DNA from: an uncultured Kushneria sp.
GTDB taxonomy: Bacteria; Pseudomonadota; Gammaproteobacteria; Pseudomonadales; Halomonadaceae
Reading direction: 5' to 3'
Length of the DNA stretch: 64,000 nt
Assembly: GCF_947497025.1 (NCBI RefSeq)
Contig: NZ_CANMFC010000004.1
Coordinates: 248,001 to 312,000, forward strand
Shown: positions 1 through 10,342 of the stretch, piece by piece
Layout: every line of letters begins with the position of its first letter
Numbering within the stretch: position 1 is the first letter of the stretch
Translations under genes and position numbers: made by a program
The notes under the pieces: generated by a model
What the model saw: the letters and a program-made list of their open reading frames with translations, nothing else
Told to the model about the DNA's origin: nothing
Database searches by the model: none

Positions 1-2257
1 AGTTGAACACCTCGCCATCGAATCCATCGCAGAACAGGCCGATATTCATGCCCATCTCGTTGGCGCGGCGCTGGGTCTCCTCGTGAACGTCAGGATCCCG
101 GGAGATCGCGAAGAAGGCCTCCCGCACGTCCTCGGTCTTGCAGGGGCGTGCCTCCTCGAAGGTCAATCGTGCGGCACGCATAATGGCATCGCGCACCATG
201 CGTCGATCGGCACGCCGGAAGCGCCGCTCCTCTTCTTCCTCACCACCGGTGATCATCAACCGTGCGGTGATCTCCATTTCGCCGAGTAGATCACGCTTGT
301 CCTCGTCGAGATCCTCCTCCTCGTCGTCATCCTCGATCGGTGCGGGCAGCGCGTCGTCGACGCTCTCCCCTCGTGCACGCGCTTCGGCATCCTCGGCAGC
401 GCGACGGCGGGCGTGTTCGTCCTCGAGCAACCGGTGGGCTTCCAGAAACGGCGCCAGTGACACCCCGGAACCCGGCGACAGTTTGACCTTGTTGACGCTC
501 AGGCCGTTGCGCTCGAAGTAGTCGGCGAGCAGCCCAAAGCTGTTACCGACCTCTAGAATGAACAGACGTGGCCGACGCACCGCCATGAGCTGGGCACACA
601 TTGCCGTCAGCGATGCCGACTTGCCCGCCCCCGTCGGTCCACTGATGAAGGCGTGGGCGTTCTTCTCGCGATCGGCCAGATGGAAGGGGTCGAAGGAGAG
701 CGTTTCGCCGCCACGATTGAACATCGTCAGTCCCGGACGACCGGTGCCTCGAGCCCGTCCGAAGAACGGGCTCAGATTGGCCAAGTGCTGGACGTAGTTG
801 TAGGCCGTGTACCAGCGGTTGCGCGCGTCCTTGTCAGGATCGAACGCCATCGGCATCCAGCGCAGATAGGTATTGAGCGAAGCGATCTCGTCTTCCGGCT
901 CCACCGGTTTCAGGCTCGACTGATACAGCTTGGTGCTCAGTGCCTGACACTTCTGTCGCAGATCCGTCTCGTCCTCGCCACGCACGTAAAACACCAGCGA
1001 CGACTGATACAGGTAATGGCGCTCGGCCATGAACTCCTTGGCCTTCTCGCAGTCCCGACGCACGCTGACCGCGAGCACGCTATCCCCGTGAGCCTTGTCC
1101 TTGAGCCGATTGATATGATCCTCGAGCGGCTCTTGCGGTGACGCGACAATGGTCAACACCATCACGGTTCCCTCGGGGAGCACGTCCATCAACGCGTTCG
1201 AGACCTTGGATTTGCTACCCTGACGCTTGACCTCGCCGGTGATGTGACCAATGTCCGGACGTCGGCGCAGCTCATCAACCACCAGGCAGCGGTGCGGCAG
1301 ACCGTCGAAATACCACAGGCCCTTGTCGGCGTCGGACTCGGGGGCGTTGAAGAGCACGTCGCCGCCCAGGTCATAGTCATAGGGCAAATTGTCGTCGCCC
1401 GGGTACTCCACCAGGTCATAGAACGCCTGCGGATCCTCGGGAGACATGGCCGGTCGCGGATTGAGCCAGACCACCATCCAGCGATGGAAGTCGCGTCCGT
1501 CGTAACGCCGCAGTGTGAGGCCCACACCCTCGAGCGCCGACGCCAGTCGGTCATAGACCATGTTGGCCTCTTCCTCGGGCGTCAGCGGCTGACCGCGGCC
1601 GGACTGTGCCTGCTTGTTGAGACGGCGATACAGCACCAATCGTGTGCGCCGGGTCTGACCCTTCCACTGCGTCTGCGTCACCACGTCATCGTGAAAAACG
1701 CCCCCCTCCTGGGAGATGGACTTGAGGTGGCGCTCGAACTGCCCCAGCCACTCCTGGGTGTAGGCCGTCTCCAGCAGCCCGCTGGAGGCCCGGGTCGACT
1801 CCGGATCTGGACAGTCGATATAGGCTTTCAGACGCTCCATGATGTCGCGGTAGTCGACCTCATCCTGCGCGTAGATCTGAGCCACCCAGGGAGAGTTGTC
1901 GTGCTGCGGGAGCGCGTCCTGAAACGCCCCCTCGATCAGGTCACGCTTGGCGGTCAGCCACTCCTCGGAGCGCCCCTCGGTGGCCAGCGGCACGATCTCG
2001 GCCACGATCCCCACCGAGCGACAGTCGTCCATCAGAAAACTCTGCGATGCCGGTAGGTACTCGATGAATGGCAAATAGTTGGCAAACGATGGGGCGCGCT
2101 CGTAGAGCTTGTCGACATCGCGTTCGGTGATCGGCTTGCCGCGCGGCACCGATGTCGGCCGCCCACCACGAGAGGTGCCCTCCTCTTGATTAGCGGCGTC
2201 CTCCTCGCGCTGGTCGGCATGGCCGAACCAGCGGTTCATGAGCGCATTGAGCGACAT
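1..2257 (-). CDS. Conjugative transfer ATPase, VirB4/TraC-like (TIGR03744-like), truncated at window start
   Basis: Minus-strand frame open from ATG at 2257 (MSLNALMNRWFGHADQ...) to position 1; contains Walker A 'FISGPTGAGKSASLTAM'. Missing from ORF track because no stop lies in window. Confidence 0.88.
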   Translation of the reverse strand, partial: MSLNALMNRWFGHADQREEDAANQEEGTSRGGRPTSVPRGKPITERDVDKLYERAPSFANYLPFIEYLPASQSFLMDDCRSVGIVAEIVPLATEGRSEEWLTAKRDLIEGAFQDALPQHDNSPWVAQIYAQDEVDYRDIMERLKAYIDCPDPESTRASSGLLETAYTQEWLGQFERHLKSISQEGGVFHDDVVTQTQWKGQTRRTRLVLYRRLNKQAQSGRGQPLTPEEEANMVYDRLASALEGVGLTLRRYDGRDFHRWMVVWLNPRPAMSPEDPQAFYDLVEYPGDDNLPYDYDLGGDVLFNAPESDADKGLWYFDGLPHRCLVVDELRRRPDIGHITGEVKRQGSKSKVSNALMDVLPEGTVMVLTIVASPQEPLEDHINRLKDKAHGDSVLAVSVRRDCEKAKEFMAERHYLYQSSLVFYVRGEDETDLRQKCQALSTKLYQSSLKPVEPEDEIASLNTYLRWMPMAFDPDKDARNRWYTAYNYVQHLANLSPFFGRARGTGRPGLTMFNRGGETLSFDPFHLADREKNAHAFISGPTGAGKSASLTAMCAQLMAVRRPRLFILEVGNSFGLLADYFERNGLSVNKVKLSPGSGVSLAPFLEAHRLLEDEHARRRAAEDAEARARGESVDDALPAPIEDDDEEEDLDEDKRDLLGEMEITARLMITGGEEEEERRFRRADRRMVRDAIMRAARLTFEEARPCKTEDVREAFFAISRDPDVHEETQRRANEMGMNIGLFCDGFDGEVFN

Positions 2258-2751
2258 CAGCGCGTCCTCCCTGCCGGTCGCGCGCCCTCCCCGGGCATGG
2301 CGTACTGCGGCTTGTTGTAGAGCGGAAAGACCGTGGAGTAGCCCGGTACCGGCACCGACTCACCACCGGCGAGGTGGGGATAGACGAACATCACCAGGTC
2401 GGGATTGGGTAAACGCGAGAACTGGCTATAGATCTCGTTGGCCGCCTCCCGCGTGTATCGCGTCTGCTCGGCTCGCATCTCGCCGTCTCCAATCGGACGA
2501 CGCAGCGCGCCGCGAGCCGCGTCCACCGCACGCTGGCCGGGGCTGCCGGTCCGCTGGCTGTCGCCCCCGGCCGTGGAACCCTGCTCCCAAAGTTCCTGCA
2601 TGGTCATGCCGTTGGTCGGCATCAGTTCGTCCTTCGAGGTCGCACAGCCCGAGAGCATCGCGAGACTGATCAAACCCAGTGCGGCGATCGCGATGCGCGT
2701 CGCCGCGCGATATTCAGTCGAGCCCGACTGTGGTTGCGGTTGACGTGTCAT
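2257..2751 (-). CDS. ICE conjugative transfer lipoprotein (TIGR03751-like)
   Basis: Lipobox LSGC; 'MPTNGMTMQELWEQG' motif; position in operon. Confidence 0.8.
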   Translation of the reverse strand: MTRQPQPQSGSTEYRAATRIAIAALGLISLAMLSGCATSKDELMPTNGMTMQELWEQGSTAGGDSQRTGSPGQRAVDAARGALRRPIGDGEMRAEQTRYTREAANEIYSQFSRLPNPDLVMFVYPHLAGGESVPVPGYSTVFPLYNKPQYAMPGEGARPAGRTR

Positions 2752-4222
2752 AGCGCACCTTCCTCCCTTCGGTCTCGTAATCGATCGGCAGCTGCTTGTT
2801 GATGTGGATGGCCACGTTCTGCCCCGGCGGCACGTAGACCGCCGCGAACGCCTCGCCGTAGAGCTTGTTGACCCACTCGCTCATGTCGTTGACGCCTTGG
2901 CTGAGGATCTGCCCCACGGCCTGGTTGCCGCTCATGGCCTGAGAAATGGAACCGTCGCTGCCGAATGAAGTAATCGACGTCGAGTCATCATCCGAGAGCA
3001 TCGTCGCCGCGCCGGCGCCGGCGGCCGTCAAAAGCCCCTGGGTGCCGAGATACTGCTGGGCGTTGCTGCGGCGCATGCCGCTGATGCAGGGAAGGCCCGC
3101 CTGATCGCTGATCCAGCCGATGGAATCGCCTCCACCGATGGTCTGGTTCTGGTTGCTGCGGTTATCGTTGCCGCCACCGCCCTGATTGACGTCTTCTGGC
3201 GATGGCACCGTGCGGATCGTGCCGTCCTCGAAGACGAAGGTGAGACTGGTGATGTTTCCGCGCACACAGGAGAGGGTCCAGTCACCAGTGGCGGTGCCAC
3301 TGGCGACGGCAGCCCGGACCTCGGGCAGTTCGATGCCGTTGGCCGTGAGGTTGTCCTTGCCGATCATCACCTTGAACGGATACGGGTCGTTGACCGTGCC
3401 GTCGACAGGTACCCGTCCCAACAACGCCGTCATGGCCAGAGAGCCCATCAGGGTCGAGTTCTCGGGGATGGTATAGACCGGCTCCACCGTGGCCTCGTCC
3501 GGCTGGCCGGTCGCGCTGGCCTTGATCGCGCTGTTGGCCCGCGACGCCGCATCACCCACATCGCTCGCCGCCGCCTTGAACGAGGTGGGGAAAGCCGGCC
3601 CCTCGGCTCGTCGCGAGCCATTGCGCCCGGTCTCTTGACGCTGATCCATTGGCTCGACCCACGCCAGATTGCCTCCGGCGCTGTAGCTACCGGTGGGACC
3701 GCCGCCGCCCTCGAGACCGAGACCGATCGGCATGTCGTCATCGCCGCTCTCGTCAGCGTCGCCGGTGAAACCCTCCTTCAGGTTGCGGATCTGGCCCTGA
3801 AGATTGTTGAGCAGGCTTTGATTCTCACGCTGGTTCTGGCGACGCTCTTGCGTGAAATCCTGCTGCTGATCGCGCAGGGCACTGCGGATGCGTCCGTCTA
3901 CATTGTCGTTGCGCTCGGCCAGCTCCTGGTTCTGCTCACGCAGCTTGTCGTTGGCATCGAGAATTCTGTTCATTTGATCGCGCATCAACCGCGTCTGCCC
4001 CACCAGGGTGGCCACCGTGTCCTCCGGCGTGTCCCCCTCGATCCCCAGGGCCTTGAGCTCGTCCTGACTCAACGTCAGCGAAGGATCCTTCTTGTCGAGA
4101 GAACCTTGCTGTGCTGACTGTTGATCCGAGTCCGAACCTGGCCACATCACGACGATGGCCAATGCCAGTGCCAGAAACAGCGGCACGAGCACCTTCAACA
4201 GGCCGTTGCCCTGCAGTTTCAT
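2714..4222 (-). CDS. ICE conjugation protein (TIGR03752-like)
   Basis: N-terminal TM, coiled coil, 'ENSTLMGSLAMTALLGRVPVDGTVNDPYPFKVMIG'; synteny. Confidence 0.85.
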   Translation of the reverse strand: MKLQGNGLLKVLVPLFLALALAIVVMWPGSDSDQQSAQQGSLDKKDPSLTLSQDELKALGIEGDTPEDTVATLVGQTRLMRDQMNRILDANDKLREQNQELAERNDNVDGRIRSALRDQQQDFTQERRQNQRENQSLLNNLQGQIRNLKEGFTGDADESGDDDMPIGLGLEGGGGPTGSYSAGGNLAWVEPMDQRQETGRNGSRRAEGPAFPTSFKAAASDVGDAASRANSAIKASATGQPDEATVEPVYTIPENSTLMGSLAMTALLGRVPVDGTVNDPYPFKVMIGKDNLTANGIELPEVRAAVASGTATGDWTLSCVRGNITSLTFVFEDGTIRTVPSPEDVNQGGGGNDNRSNQNQTIGGGDSIGWISDQAGLPCISGMRRSNAQQYLGTQGLLTAAGAGAATMLSDDDSTSITSFGSDGSISQAMSGNQAVGQILSQGVNDMSEWVNKLYGEAFAAVYVPPGQNVAIHINKQLPIDYETEGRKVRYDTSTATTVGLD

Positions 4223-5121
4223 GAGTCACCTCCTACCCGAATGCCATCCTCGAAGGAGGCGGAGTCCCCGCCGTCGGATGAACCGTAGAGCGGTAATGCC
4301 TGCGCCAGGGGCTGGCCACGCGTCACGATGAAGGCGGTCGTGGTATCACGAACGCTACCGCGCTGGCCGAGCGTCGGATGCATGAAGGTGGCGCTATAGA
4401 GATCGCCCTGCAGCCAGCGTGGATCGAGTTCGAAGGCGCGCGAAGGGTCGCGATTGGAAAGCCGCACCGCCGTGACCACCCAGCCGTCGAGTTTCCACGC
4501 AGCGATTGGCGTAGCCGTCACCGGCAGCGCTGGCAATAGCGATGGCATGCGCTCGGGCAGTCGCATGGCCACGCGATTGATGCCACGAACAGGCTCGATG
4601 GTGCGGGTCGGCGCGTAGAGAGACTGTGCCGCGTAGCGAGTCAGCACGACCGGGACGGGGGTGTGACCCTGCGATGCATCACTGGATTGCCGATCGGTTT
4701 TCTCGGAGGACGAAGTGGCGTCAGAGGCACTGCTGTTGGCATCGGCGGATTCGCCATCCGGGAACACCACCTGAATTTCCTCGTCGCTCGCCCCGTTTTC
4801 TCTGGCCGTGAGGTCGAACAGAACGACCTCGTTGGTTTCGACGTCCTGAATGCGAACGCGCTGCGTGTCGAAAGGCTTGTTCGCCTTGAGATAGATCGCG
4901 CCGCCGGCACTCTGCACCCGCAGCGTCTCGGCATCAGCGATCTCCCGGGGCAGTCCGACGCGCACGTTGCGATCCAGCACGATAACGCGCTCGCTACCGA
5001 CGGGCAGGTCGACGGGCAGTGGCTTGCGGTCCCAGTGCAGGATCTCGACGGCCTGCGCCTGGCTCGCCACGAGAAGCGCCACCAGGACGAGACCGTGGCG
5101 GAGGATCGAGATTGGATTCAT
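4219..5121 (-). CDS. ICE conjugation protein (TIGR03749-like)
   Basis: Signal peptide, synteny, ATGA overlap with neighbour. Confidence 0.8.
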   Translation of the reverse strand: MNPISILRHGLVLVALLVASQAQAVEILHWDRKPLPVDLPVGSERVIVLDRNVRVGLPREIADAETLRVQSAGGAIYLKANKPFDTQRVRIQDVETNEVVLFDLTARENGASDEEIQVVFPDGESADANSSASDATSSSEKTDRQSSDASQGHTPVPVVLTRYAAQSLYAPTRTIEPVRGINRVAMRLPERMPSLLPALPVTATPIAAWKLDGWVVTAVRLSNRDPSRAFELDPRWLQGDLYSATFMHPTLGQRGSVRDTTTAFIVTRGQPLAQALPLYGSSDGGDSASFEDGIRVGGDS

Positions 5122-5813
5122 GGCTGGGCCACCTCGCTGGAAGAGTCTTCATCGCTGTCGTCGTCGGCATAGCCCAGTCGCTGAGGCACGCCGGCAAAGC
5201 AGCCTTCACTGGAACCGATCTGCAGGCCCCAGGGATTACTGTCGGGATCGTTGTCCACGCGACTGACGTAGACCGGATAGCGGACGTAGGCGTCCCTGAC
5301 GGAGGTGCCGGCATAGGATTCGCTGACCCCCATGTCGAGCGTGGCGATCCAGTGATCGCGATCGATCACACGCACGCCACCCGGGCCGTTGGGCGACTCG
5401 TTCTGGAACCCACGACCGGGAATCTCGTAGATGCCCCTCACGCGCCCTTTCAATTCACCGCGAGAGCGGCGCTGCTCGTATTCGTTCTGGAGATAGTTCT
5501 TGCACGCCGGCGTCAAAAAGGTGCCGTAGGCGTCGATATTGCGTCGATAGTCGGCTTCGCCATTGGCGGGCCAGCGGTTGAGGGTCTGCCAGACGTAAAC
5601 CGCGAAGGTGTAGATGTTGGGCTCGGGGACTTTCCACCACTCACGCGTGCTGCCCGTGCGCAAGTCGGGCGGGGTATAGACCGTCAATCGATCCGGCGCG
5701 GTCTTCCAGCCCCAGAAAAGCCCCGCGCAGATCAAGACGAGAATGCCGATCGCGGCGCGCAGCGACGTGATGTGCGCGTCGCGCGCCGACAAGGCATGGC
5801 GCTTACGACTCAT
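5118..5813 (-). CDS. ICE conjugation protein (TIGR03746-like, VirB8-like position)
   Basis: Single N-terminal TM plus 'PPDLRTGSTREWWKVPEPNIYTFAVYVWQTLNRW'; synteny. Confidence 0.82.
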   Translation of the reverse strand: MSRKRHALSARDAHITSLRAAIGILVLICAGLFWGWKTAPDRLTVYTPPDLRTGSTREWWKVPEPNIYTFAVYVWQTLNRWPANGEADYRRNIDAYGTFLTPACKNYLQNEYEQRRSRGELKGRVRGIYEIPGRGFQNESPNGPGGVRVIDRDHWIATLDMGVSESYAGTSVRDAYVRYPVYVSRVDNDPDSNPWGLQIGSSEGCFAGVPQRLGYADDDSDEDSSSEVAQP

Positions 5814-6225
5814 GATGGATCCCCTGATGACGCTGGCGACGACGGGGTTTTCTGACCACCGGACGTCGCACCGGATCGCGGCGAATTCGCCAACGAATCG
5901 ATTTCTGGATCAGCTCGCTGCCCCCGGGCACCGGGATGCCCATCTTTTCCAGCTGCCACTGGATGCGGCGGTAGACCCAGGAGGTGGGGCGCCCCCGTCT
6001 CAGGCGGCGCATGAAGGTGCCGCCGAACCACAGAAACAGAGCCGCGCCCAGGAACATGCAGGTCGGAACCATGGCCCCCATGCCCACGATGGCCCAGCCG
6101 ACGATCCCGACAGGGATGAAGAACACCAGACCCGACGCGGCGCAGATGACCAGCTCCTTGCCGGTCATGCCGCGAAAGACCACGGGCGTGGCGTTCAGGC
6201 GAGAGGGAATGAACTCGATGGTCAT
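5803..6225 (-). CDS. ICE conjugation membrane protein (TIGR03750-like)
   Basis: 'PSRLNATPVVFRGMTGKEL' N-terminus; synteny. Confidence 0.8.
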   Translation of the reverse strand: MTIEFIPSRLNATPVVFRGMTGKELVICAASGLVFFIPVGIVGWAIVGMGAMVPTCMFLGAALFLWFGGTFMRRLRRGRPTSWVYRRIQWQLEKMGIPVPGGSELIQKSIRWRIRRDPVRRPVVRKPRRRQRHQGIHHES

Positions 6226-6240
6226 GGCCCGACGTCTCCC

Positions 6241-6606
6241 TCAGCCGCCCATGATCGGATCGCCGTAGTTCGCCAGCCAGATGACGACCACGATCATGAG
6301 AACACCGAAACCAAGCACGGCGCCGAGGACACTCCACTCGCCGCGTTTCTTGGACTCGTTGAAGGCCCAGATGAGGCCGACGATATAGACGAGGATCGCG
6401 AATGCCGCGAGCGCGATGAAACCAAGGCTGAAGCCCTCCTGCCCAACGCCCTGGATGGTTCCGAAGAGATCACCGTCGGCCCCCTCGGTGATGCTTTCCT
6501 GCTGAGGCAGTGCGGCCATGGCGACCGAGGGCAGTGCCATGAGAGCGGCTGCGGATGTGTTGAGCGCGCCTCGAACGCGGTGGAAAAGATTCATGATGGA
6601 TTTCAT
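6241..6606 (-). CDS. ICE conjugation membrane protein (TIGR03745-like)
   Basis: Two TM segments, 'GVLMIVVVIWLANYG'; synteny. Confidence 0.78.
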   Translation of the reverse strand: MKSIMNLFHRVRGALNTSAAALMALPSVAMAALPQQESITEGADGDLFGTIQGVGQEGFSLGFIALAAFAILVYIVGLIWAFNESKKRGEWSVLGAVLGFGVLMIVVVIWLANYGDPIMGG

Positions 6607-6706
6607 TGCTCGGTTCTCCTTGGGTCACTTGCTGGTTGGATTACCAACCGACCGCCATGGCGTGGGCGGACGGCGCTGCCCCGACTGGGGCGTTCTGCTG
6701 CACCCG

Positions 6707-6940
6707 CTAGCGCAGAAGCAGCCAGAAAAGAATCACCACGACCATCACACCCCGTATAAAGCTCCAAGACATGACCCACTCGCCGAAGCGGCCACCCGTC
6801 CAGCCGCGCCAGGCGCTAATGGTCAGCCAGGTAAGCCACAACACAGCGAGCGCACAGCCGACACTGGCGATCAGCAGGTAAACGGTATCGGGGCTTGCGC
6901 CCGCGCCGGCCTCGAAGGCGGTACTGGTCGAAACGGCCAT
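6707..6940 (-). CDS. ICE conjugation membrane protein (TIGR03758-like)
   Basis: Small two-TM protein; synteny. Confidence 0.75.
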   Translation of the reverse strand: MAVSTSTAFEAGAGASPDTVYLLIASVGCALAVLWLTWLTISAWRGWTGGRFGEWVMSWSFIRGVMVVVILFWLLLR

Positions 6941-7311
6941 TACTGCCCCCGATCGTCGAGATAGTCGCCGTCGAGCGGCCGAGGCTGACGCGGCAGCAGA
7001 CGATCCGGCGCGAGATAGGCATCGATACCGCTGGTAATGGAGTGCAGGTCATTGCGTAGACGTGGGATGTCGAAGTACACCCGAGTGGATTCGGGGTCGG
7101 CGTTCTGCTGTCTGGCGTCGATGCGATCGACCACGACCTTGATCTGCTCGATCTGGGTCTGAATCAGGTCCAGGTCGCGGCGCTGGATCTCGTCGATGTC
7201 ACCGGCATGGGCAGACGGCGACAGGCCGCTGGCCAGTGCAAGTGCAAGTGCAAGTGCAAGTGCAAGGCTCGAGACCAAAGGAAAGGAAGAAAAACGTTGG
7301 CGCACCGTCAT
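6940..7311 (-). CDS. RAQPRD-family ICE protein
   Basis: Signal peptide; 'DLDLIQTQIEQIKVVVDRIDARQQNADPESTRVYFDIPRLRNDLHSITSGIDAYLAPDRLLPRQPRPL'; start moved to MTVRQRF at 7311. Confidence 0.82.
   Translation of the reverse strand: MTVRQRFSSFPLVSSLALALALALALASGLSPSAHAGDIDEIQRRDLDLIQTQIEQIKVVVDRIDARQQNADPESTRVYFDIPRLRNDLHSITSGIDAYLAPDRLLPRQPRPLDGDYLDDRGQ
7235..7264 (-). repeat. (AGTGCA)x5 hexanucleotide microsatellite encoding (AL)n in the RAQPRD signal peptide
   Basis: Directly read: ccagtgcaagtgcaagtgcaagtgcaagtgcaagg. Confidence 0.95.
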
Positions 7312-7473
7312 GGTTGAGTCCCGTCGTGAGTGGTGACGACATGACCTCATGGTCGAGGCAACTCACCCGGGGATCAGCCGGAAACGTTAAGCGAAACAGC
7401 GGGGTATTCTTGATAGGTTTTTAGAAACCCGGCTCGCTGTGGCGAAGCCGGGTAAAATCCATTACGAGGTCGC

Positions 7474-8178
7474 TCAGAGGTACTTCTTGAAGCTTGATGT
7501 GGCAATGGCGATCATCATTCCGAACAGCAGCGCACAGGGCAGCAGAAACAGGTTCGGGTGGATCGAAAACGGCAGCGATAGATAAACCAGCCAGCCGGTC
7601 AGGAAAATCGGTGTCACCATGCGCTTGGCATGGTGATAGATGAACGCCGACTCACGCCCCGCACCGAAGCGACGCAGATCGCGACTCACCAGACCGTCGG
7701 TGAATCCGACCAGCGCAGCCAGCACAAACAGTGGAGAGGTCAGAATCAGGATGACGCAGCGTGTGAGCGTCATCAGAGTGACGTACATGCCCGCCTGCAA
7801 GTAGGTCTTGACCACACCAAGCCACCCTTCCGAGTCGCTACCCGATTCGGCCCAGGCGGCAACGCCCGACTTCACGAACAGCCACTGATAGCAGGTATCC
7901 ACGATACGGTTGGCAAATTCGACCGGTGCCGACACCAATAGAGAGCGGGTGAATTGGCTGTCCAGATACCCCATCTCGGACACCATCGTCTGATAGGCAT
8001 GATCGGATCCCGTCTGACTGAACCAATCGAAGTAGATACCAATCCACTCGATCACGATCGAGCAGAAGATCGACACCACGACGATGGCCATGAGCGTGAA
8101 CGGCAGCTTGAGCAACGTACCGACCAGGCCGCTGCGCTTTTTCTCGGCGCGGTGCGCCGGTGCCTCATCCCTCGCCAT
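7474..8178 (-). CDS. ICE membrane protein (TIGR03747-like)
   Basis: Multiple TMs, 'GLVSRDLRRFGAGRESAFIYHHAKRM'; synteny. Confidence 0.85.
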   Translation of the reverse strand: MARDEAPAHRAEKKRSGLVGTLLKLPFTLMAIVVVSIFCSIVIEWIGIYFDWFSQTGSDHAYQTMVSEMGYLDSQFTRSLLVSAPVEFANRIVDTCYQWLFVKSGVAAWAESGSDSEGWLGVVKTYLQAGMYVTLMTLTRCVILILTSPLFVLAALVGFTDGLVSRDLRRFGAGRESAFIYHHAKRMVTPIFLTGWLVYLSLPFSIHPNLFLLPCALLFGMMIAIATSSFKKYL

Positions 8179-10342
8179 GACTCACCTCCCCGGCTCCGCC
8201 ATCCACCACGACGGCATCACGCTCGACCGGCTCATGCAGACTCGGCGGATTGCTGAAGTCCATATGAATCGGCGGCGGCATGACGCCCGTCCACCACTGA
8301 TCGCCCGTGGCGTATTTGGCGCGCATGCGACCCGCGATGTCAGCCACGTCCTTCGGCACGTCCTCGGTCTTGTCCGGCAACGGTAGCGGCATGCGGATCT
8401 TCCAGAGCTGGCCGCCCTCGAGCAGCGCGAAGGCCTGCCCCTTGGGGAGATTGATGACATCGTTGGGCGTCAGCATCTCCACGGACTCGGTGCCGATGCG
8501 GTCGCCTGCCGAGGAGCTGAAGTCCTGGTCGCTGTTCACGTCGGCGTTGTCACTGGCCATCGACACCATCAGCCGGGTCGAGACGTTCACCTTGGCCAGC
8601 TGGTCGGTCAGCAACCGCGCGGTGCGCTCCTCGCGCACCCTCAACATGATCAGGTTGTTGAAGTTACCCACCACCTGGCCGGCCTTCGCCGTGGAGCCGA
8701 TCCGCGCTTCGATGTCCGAGAGCGTCTGGGTATAGGCGGTCACCTGGATGCCGGCGCCGCCGCCTTTGTTGATCAACGGGATGAACTCGTCGCCCATCAG
8801 CTCGTTGAACTCGTCGCAGTGCAGGTTGATCGGCAGCTTCTGGCTCCCACCCTCCCCGGGCAGGCCATCCTCGGACCCGAATTTGTAGATGTGACCGGCG
8901 ACCGACACGATGTCGGCGAACATCGAATTGCCCACCGCCTGAGCGACCTCAAAATCACTCAGCGCGTCGAGCCCGACGTAGACCACTCCCTTCTTGCGAA
9001 TGATCTGCTGCCAATCGATGACCGGACGCTCGTCCTCGATGTCGTCGTAGTCCGGCGAGAGCAGCTCGGCGATCTTGCCACTGGTCAGCTTCTCGAGCAG
9101 CGGCAGAAGCGATGCCACGATCTTATCGAAGTAGGTCTTGTCATAGCGCACGGCGGAGAGCAGTCCATCGAGCACGGGATCGCTCAGCGACTCGATAACG
9201 TCCGGCTGTTGCAGGTACTGAACGATCGCGACCACCCGCTTGTGGCGACCCTGCAGGTTACGCGGCGTGTTCTTGTCGTTGATCTTCCCCTCGATGTCGG
9301 TGATCTTTTGGTTCGACCCTGGAAGCTGCTGCTCCAGCATCTGCTGGACGTACTGCATCAAGGGCGCATCGATGTTCACCACATCGGCCAGGATCTGGCC
9401 GTAGCTCGGCCGCTCACCCAGGGCATGCCGGGCGCGAGCCACGATGTTGACGAAACGCCAGGCGAACTGGCGAAACGCGGCAGAATTGCCCTCGCCGGAG
9501 AGCTGGCCGGTTACGCGGGTCGATACTTCGGATAGGCGCGAAAAGCGCCCCACGGCGTTGTAACGGCACGAGACGTCCGGCCAGCCCAGATGGAAGATGT
9601 AGAACTCGTCACCCCGTCCAGCCTTCTGGGCCTCGGCGTACATGCGCATCATCAGATCCGCGTCCCCCTTGGGATCGAAGCAGATCGTGATGTCGCCGCG
9701 CCGGATGTCCTGGGTGATCAGAATCTCGGCCAGACGCGTCTTGCCCACGCGGGTCGTTCCCTCCACCAGGGTATGCCCCACCCGCTCACCGAGCGGCATC
9801 CAGACATCGTGCTCTCGCCACTCGACGGCATGCAGCGCCGGCCGCCCGCCGACCGGTGGTAGCGGCCGGACCGGATTGAACATCGAGTCCCAACGCAGCA
9901 GCGCGGCGATATGTTGGCCGACTGCTCCGCCCTCCATCGACTGCTCGAGACGACGGGCGCGCTGATACCAGGGGCTCGGCTGAACATACCCCTTGGCGGC
10001 GGGCTGGGCCGCTTCGTGCAGCCGCTGGGTGTGCTGGGCATCCCATTTGAAGCCCTTGCCCAGCCACAAACTCCGCCGGCTCAAGGGCACCTTGCGCGCC
10101 GGCAACGCGAAGCGCGGCAGGCGACGCATGTTACGGCGATAGCGCAACACGACCCATGCCTGACGGAATCGCCAGGCGCCGAAGGCGGCAAAGCCCGCTG
10201 CCGTGGTGATGCCAACACTGGGCGCCAGTGCCAGCGACCAGGGTGCCCAGATACACAGGACGACGCAGCCGGCGCAGATCCAGACGGTGTAAAGCTCGAC
10301 GGCGGGTCGCAGGAGGGATTCGAGGGGGTGATTGCTGCTCAT
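8165..10342 (-). CDS. traD: Conjugative coupling factor TraD (TIGR03743-like)
   Basis: Walker A-like 'VEGTTRVGKTRLAEIL'; full-length TraD/VirD4 architecture; start ATGAGCAGC at 10342 overlaps upstream stop. Confidence 0.9.
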   Translation of the reverse strand: MSSNHPLESLLRPAVELYTVWICAGCVVLCIWAPWSLALAPSVGITTAAGFAAFGAWRFRQAWVVLRYRRNMRRLPRFALPARKVPLSRRSLWLGKGFKWDAQHTQRLHEAAQPAAKGYVQPSPWYQRARRLEQSMEGGAVGQHIAALLRWDSMFNPVRPLPPVGGRPALHAVEWREHDVWMPLGERVGHTLVEGTTRVGKTRLAEILITQDIRRGDITICFDPKGDADLMMRMYAEAQKAGRGDEFYIFHLGWPDVSCRYNAVGRFSRLSEVSTRVTGQLSGEGNSAAFRQFAWRFVNIVARARHALGERPSYGQILADVVNIDAPLMQYVQQMLEQQLPGSNQKITDIEGKINDKNTPRNLQGRHKRVVAIVQYLQQPDVIESLSDPVLDGLLSAVRYDKTYFDKIVASLLPLLEKLTSGKIAELLSPDYDDIEDERPVIDWQQIIRKKGVVYVGLDALSDFEVAQAVGNSMFADIVSVAGHIYKFGSEDGLPGEGGSQKLPINLHCDEFNELMGDEFIPLINKGGGAGIQVTAYTQTLSDIEARIGSTAKAGQVVGNFNNLIMLRVREERTARLLTDQLAKVNVSTRLMVSMASDNADVNSDQDFSSSAGDRIGTESVEMLTPNDVINLPKGQAFALLEGGQLWKIRMPLPLPDKTEDVPKDVADIAGRMRAKYATGDQWWTGVMPPPIHMDFSNPPSLHEPVERDAVVVDGGAGEVSHGEG

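Noticed and set aside
1244-2056. 270-aa plus-strand ORF antisense to the conjugative ATPase
   Set aside because: Shadow ORF of the strongly supported minus-strand VirB4-like gene.
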